Below are positions 60,448 through 64,000 of a DNA stretch of 64,000 nucleotides, one piece after another (position 1 is the stretch's first letter; every line of letters begins with the position of its first letter). Origin of the DNA: Platycnemis pennipes (Eukaryota > Arthropoda > Insecta > Odonata > Platycnemididae); assembly GCA_933228895.1 (NCBI GenBank), contig OW121848.1, positions 86,137,470 through 86,201,469 on the forward strand, in the 5' to 3' direction. The notes under the pieces are model-generated. The model ran no database searches, was not told the origin of the DNA, and saw nothing but the letters and a program-made list of their open reading frames with translations. The position numbers and the translations under genes are program-made.

Positions 60448-60757
60448 GGGGAGGCGACCGACAGCTGAGGTCATTTGCGCCATTTAGGATAGGTAAGTAA
60501 TTGGGTAATGGTAGGAGTTTTCAGGAAACGGAGGAAGGGTGGAGAGAAACCTGAGTTCGTCATTAGCCTACTCTTAACGAAAGGCGCCAAGGGGACCACG
60601 GCTTAACGTCCCATCCGACGGACGGAGTACTGAACTCCACTGGGCACTCAAGTGGGGACCAGTTTTCCACTGAAAAATCCGCCACAGCCGGGAATCGAAC
60701 CCGGGCCCTCGGGATGGGAGGCCAGTACTCTAGCCACCACATCAATCCGATCCCCCA
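60448..60757 (-). mobile_element. tRNA-derived SINE, family A, best copy
   Basis: This is the most complete copy in the window. On the minus strand it has an A-box region gtggtggctagagtactgg (about 60740-60721), then a perfect T-arm ccgggttcgattcccgg (60704-60688), then the body shared with the 38.2-kb and 15.6-kb copies: ggatgggacgttaagccgtgg, cttggcgcc and tttctctccacccttcc. It ends near tgacctcagctgtcggtcgcc at about 60470-60450. It encodes no protein; the 60-codon minus frame is a by-product of the conserved sequence. I saw no clear target-site duplication. Confidence 0.85.
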
Positions 60758-62920
60758 TTAACATAATAATTCCAGCCGTTAAACACTTATAAAATTATGT
60801 TCTCAACATTTCTTGGTATTCCCTTGGGCCATGGTAAATGGTTTACAAACTCCTTTTTTATTCATAAAAATGCCTTCGACTTAGCCATTCGTTTATCTTC
60901 TTTTTTTCTTGGGAATATTAAGATGTCAGGATAAAATGGGGATGGCTAAACAAAAAGGCCATTATACACATACTCTTTGCATCATTAATAGCAATCATAT
61001 TCATCGGCATGATTTTTCTCAATTCATTAGAACGCTCCTCCTCTTTTCCACGCAACAGTCGAGACAGACCGTCATCAAGGGGAAGCGCAAAATGTATTTT
61101 GAGTCTCCCAAAATGACCCTTCAGCTTAAAAAGGTGAACAGATATAGGTTCTGCCCTCATCTGCAACCCTTAAAGCCGTCGCACGTCAAACCCCTCTCCC
61201 CCATATTTTTCTTAAAGTGCCTGCTTAGCCATTTTCGTTTTATTTAGTTACGTTTTTTTGGTAGATATTCTAAGTTTTCCACGCCTATCCAACGGAGCCC
61301 ATCACGGCCATTTCCTTAAATAAGACCTCACCGGTTCCCACGCACCCCACACGCGGAGACGACATGCACGGGAGACGGATGCATATACGCCCGAGCACAC
61401 ATTCCTCCAGATTCCAGCATTGTGGGGAAAGGATGGGGGGTCGGAAGGGCATAAAGGGCTACTGGAGGCGTCGAGGGGTGGAATCACAAAGTCTTCAGGG
61501 ATGAAATAACTCTGGGAACGACGTCGGGTAGTAAAAGAGAAAAGTATATTATATATAAAGTCGCTAAGGTGGGTAGGCTGCCATAGACTTTAGGGTGCGG
61601 TTTTGATGGAGGATGCCGTGGACGTGTGTGAGTGTATATGTACGTATATGTTTATATACATAAACACACAGCGATATCGTAAATCAAACGCTACTCCGCT
61701 GCGATGCGAAATGGTGTCGTAAAAGTGAGGAAGGTATTTCACGCGCCACATAATGACTACGAATTGAAGGATTACGCTCTGAGCGACCATTCAGCGGTCA
61801 ATGACAGTATTCGAGCAGAATACAAAGTTAAGAGGGATTACTTAATGCAGTCCTCACACTTCTACGAAACTTTTTGCTAAAACAGCAAATGGCTGAGCCT
61901 AAATGACGATTTGAGCATAGATAATACATTAACTTTGTAAGTTTTGCGCACTAAATTCACTTTCAATGTGAATCTCCAAAAGAGGTTGTTTAAAAGTAAC
62001 ATTTAGCATCTCTCAACCCGTGCGCAGAGACACATTTTTTATGCTGTTATAGTGAATGATCATGAAGTTCATGAAGCATCATGTAACCATGATTTATTTT
62101 TCCTTCTCTTTACAAACAGGTATTTGGGAATGTGAGAAAGGGATTGTTTATTATAACAGAGAAGGAAACATTAAAAATTTAAAAAGTGACCACAAGTGCA
62201 TTGTATAAGCTACGTTTCTGATTTAAAAAAATAGATAAATTGTTAAAACCATAGCCACGTATTGATCACCATTTGCATGTGATAGCGCTATACGAATGAG
62301 TTAGTGGACTCTCTCATAACCCAAGTAAACCATGTTTCCATTCTTCGGCATGAAACCGCTGAATACGACTTTGAGTAGCATATATTTAATATCATAAGTT
62401 TATCTTTCACTATGACATGACATCATTTGGAAAAAGATCCCTAGCTCTAATTTTTACCAATTTATTTAGGTGTAATCATTGCTCCCAGCATTAACTAAGA
62501 TTACATATATAATTATATTTTCTGAAAAACAATCTTCATGAAGTGCGAGAATATTATGTAAAATATTCCAATTTTGGTAAATTTATATTCATATTCTGTC
62601 AATACTGGATCTACAATAGGTATTTCCAAAATTATGAAATCCTTTTTCACACAAGTTATGTAACTAACACTACGAATAAATACACGAAAATAGGTTCTAA
62701 TGTCCTCGCTGTGGGTAATGATTTTCAGGGCAGTACCCCGATGATTACCGTAGATTAATTATATGGGAGCACGAGTGATATTTTTTGCTGTTCGCTTTCA
62801 CGAACATTTTTCGTATCCTACCTGTTAGGCGCCCCGCACATCATATTTCTTCAGGACTTCGTTGCGTGCTGTGTAACATTCTCATACGTGATACAGGATA
62901 TAAATTACGTCTGTTTAGTT
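60757..62920. other. AT-rich non-coding stretch
   Basis: No gene recognised. A 112-codon plus frame (60909-61247) with ordinary composition has an opposed 82-codon frame and no domain. 61290-61480 is GC-richer. Confidence 0.5.
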
Positions 62921-62925
62921 CGAGA

Positions 62926-62941
62926 GGGGGGGGGGGGGGGG
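62926..62941. repeat. poly-G run of 16
   Basis: Sixteen consecutive G on the plus strand; a possible G-quadruplex and a likely weak point for sequencing. Confidence 0.9.
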
Positions 62942-63390
62942 AATGAGACGACGACATTGCTACCAAGAAAGGGTGATGGGGAGACACTCGAACCCCTAAC
63001 CGCTTCCCCTCCTATGTCTCTTTTTTTTAAAACCCTACGATAATTCCCCTCGACCCCACCCCATTCTTCCCCTATCACGTGACCGGAATAGGAATCGTGG
63101 CATAGCATGCGGGGTGCTCAAGAGAGGATCCATGTGGAGGTGGAGGAAAAGAGTAGTTGCAGTGCTTTCTGAGGTCGAATTGGTGCGGACCCTGAAGCGT
63201 GCGTACGGCACCGGAGCATTAGCCCCAATGACGAGAAGCAGAAAGAGTGGTCGAGAGAATATGAGATGGAGAGCAGGGAGGGAGGGAGAGGCAGAAAAGT
63301 AAAAATACCCCAGAAGCAATGGAATAAGAAGCCTTCTTTCTTTCCGGCTCACGCATGTATGTTCTTCCGCTGCCCACAATTTAGTATCAC
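62942..63390. other. mixed-composition stretch
   Basis: GC-moderate DNA with a 114-codon minus frame (63035-63379) and a 62-codon plus frame; no domain. 63100-63300 is purine-leaning. Confidence 0.4.
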
Positions 63391-63830
63391 TACGCCCATA
63401 TCGCCCACTTGAACCCTCGCCCGGCCTCCCCCTAGGAATCTAGGAAATCTTTCTTTACCCTACCCATTTCAACGAAACAACTTTTGGCCCCATTCCCCCC
63501 ATATTCCCTCTCCTATCCCACACACAGGCGCCGGGTTCCGCGAAACCTTAACGGCCTCCCCCCACCCCATCCTACACGTCCAAACTTCTCACCCCTTCTC
63601 ATACTCCAGCTCTTCCGTCCAACGCCGTCTACCGTCACCCATTATTGTCTCTGCTATTCCCTCTTACTCCCTATTTCCACTCTCATCGGGTCTTTTGCCG
63701 ATCTCACCACGCGTGGGACTTAATTTTTTATTTCCTACCCTCTTCCGCCAAATTAGCTCTTCCTCTGTTCTCCTGCTTTTATTTTTACGTTTCCTTTAAT
63801 GAAAGGTCTTCTTCCCTCGTAAAATAAGGT
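63390..63830. other. pyrimidine-skewed block 17
   Basis: C/T-rich top strand, densest at 63490-63680. The 60- and 79-codon frames are low-complexity. The edge that follows (63840-63900) carries tatttgcatcgcatc, which includes a POU-type octamer on the minus strand. Confidence 0.5.
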
Positions 63831-64000
63831 GTTTCGCGTCACGGGGTTTTATTTGCATCGCATCCTTTGCTCTCACAGTTCCTTCAGGAATAGCATTTCC
63901 GGAAAATCTCCGTGCGTATCTCCACTCGTAGCACGTACTTATCTCAAGTTTATTTGAATATAACCTCATGCATATTTTTAAAACAATGAAAAAGGCTGCT
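63830..64000. other. window end, mixed to AT-rich
   Basis: No gene recognised in the last 170 bases; the window ends in AT-rich sequence. Confidence 0.4.

Noticed and set aside
1..64000. CRISPR array, prokaryotic operon or prophage
   Set aside because: No regularly spaced repeats, no dense gene packing and no ribosome binding sites; the retroelements are of eukaryotic type.

Overview
The window reads as nuclear DNA of an animal, most likely an arthropod and probably an insect. That view rests on inference: an AT-rich background, several families of tRNA-derived SINEs, 3' ends of non-LTR retrotransposons of CR1/Jockey-like type, fold-back remnants resembling Penelope-like elements, and no bacterial-style gene packing. 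I cannot name the species. I found no host protein-coding gene. The many open frames of 60-210 codons are short or low-complexity, and most lie in base-skewed GC-rich tracts where long frames arise by chance. The only translations with recognisable protein homology are two dead LINE fragments.

Layout. (1) 1-9 kb: AT-rich DNA with GC-rich blocks at 2.0-2.35 and 4.56-5.1 kb, a LINE C-terminal fragment (3322-3607), a palindrome with a degenerate hammerhead-like motif (about 4.0 kb), and a larger 5'-truncated LINE (6301-7502) that still shows reverse transcriptase motifs. (2) 9-24 kb: a degenerate tRNA-like head near 9.0 kb, GC-rich skewed blocks at 10-11.4, 13.1-13.9, 18.0-18.6, 19.7-20.0 and 22.1-23.0 kb, a SINE on the minus strand at 15.55-15.89 kb, a hairpin at 23.7 kb and a 117-bp tandem duplication at 24.0 kb. 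(3) 24-34 kb: two head-to-head fold-back elements (26.07-26.13 and 28.2-28.4 kb), a purine-rich block (30.6-31.2 kb), a tRNA-like cloverleaf inside a short inverted repeat (31.8 kb) and a perfect 24-bp hairpin (32.1 kb). (4) 33-52 kb: skewed blocks at 33.5-34.3, 38.5-39.2, 41.8-42.2, 46.6-47.8 and 51.1-52.3 kb, separated by long AT-rich stretches, with a SINE fragment at 38.2 kb and a possible one at 41.1 kb. (5) 52-64 kb: SINE copies at 53.2, 55.5, 56.1 and 60.45-60.76 kb, and skewed blocks at 54.8, 58.2-59.5 and 63.4-63.8 kb.

The architecture is an AT-rich gene desert or very long intron. It is punctuated by about twenty GC-rich, strand-asymmetric blocks, many edged by short AT-rich sequences carrying TAATTAG or CAATTAG cores, and it is invaded by old retroelements. 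The most interesting structures are the three palindromes whose arms resemble Penelope-type hammerhead motifs, and the tRNA-derived SINEs that carry or sit inside strong hairpins. The regulatory reading of the GC blocks is a hypothesis and nothing here proves function.
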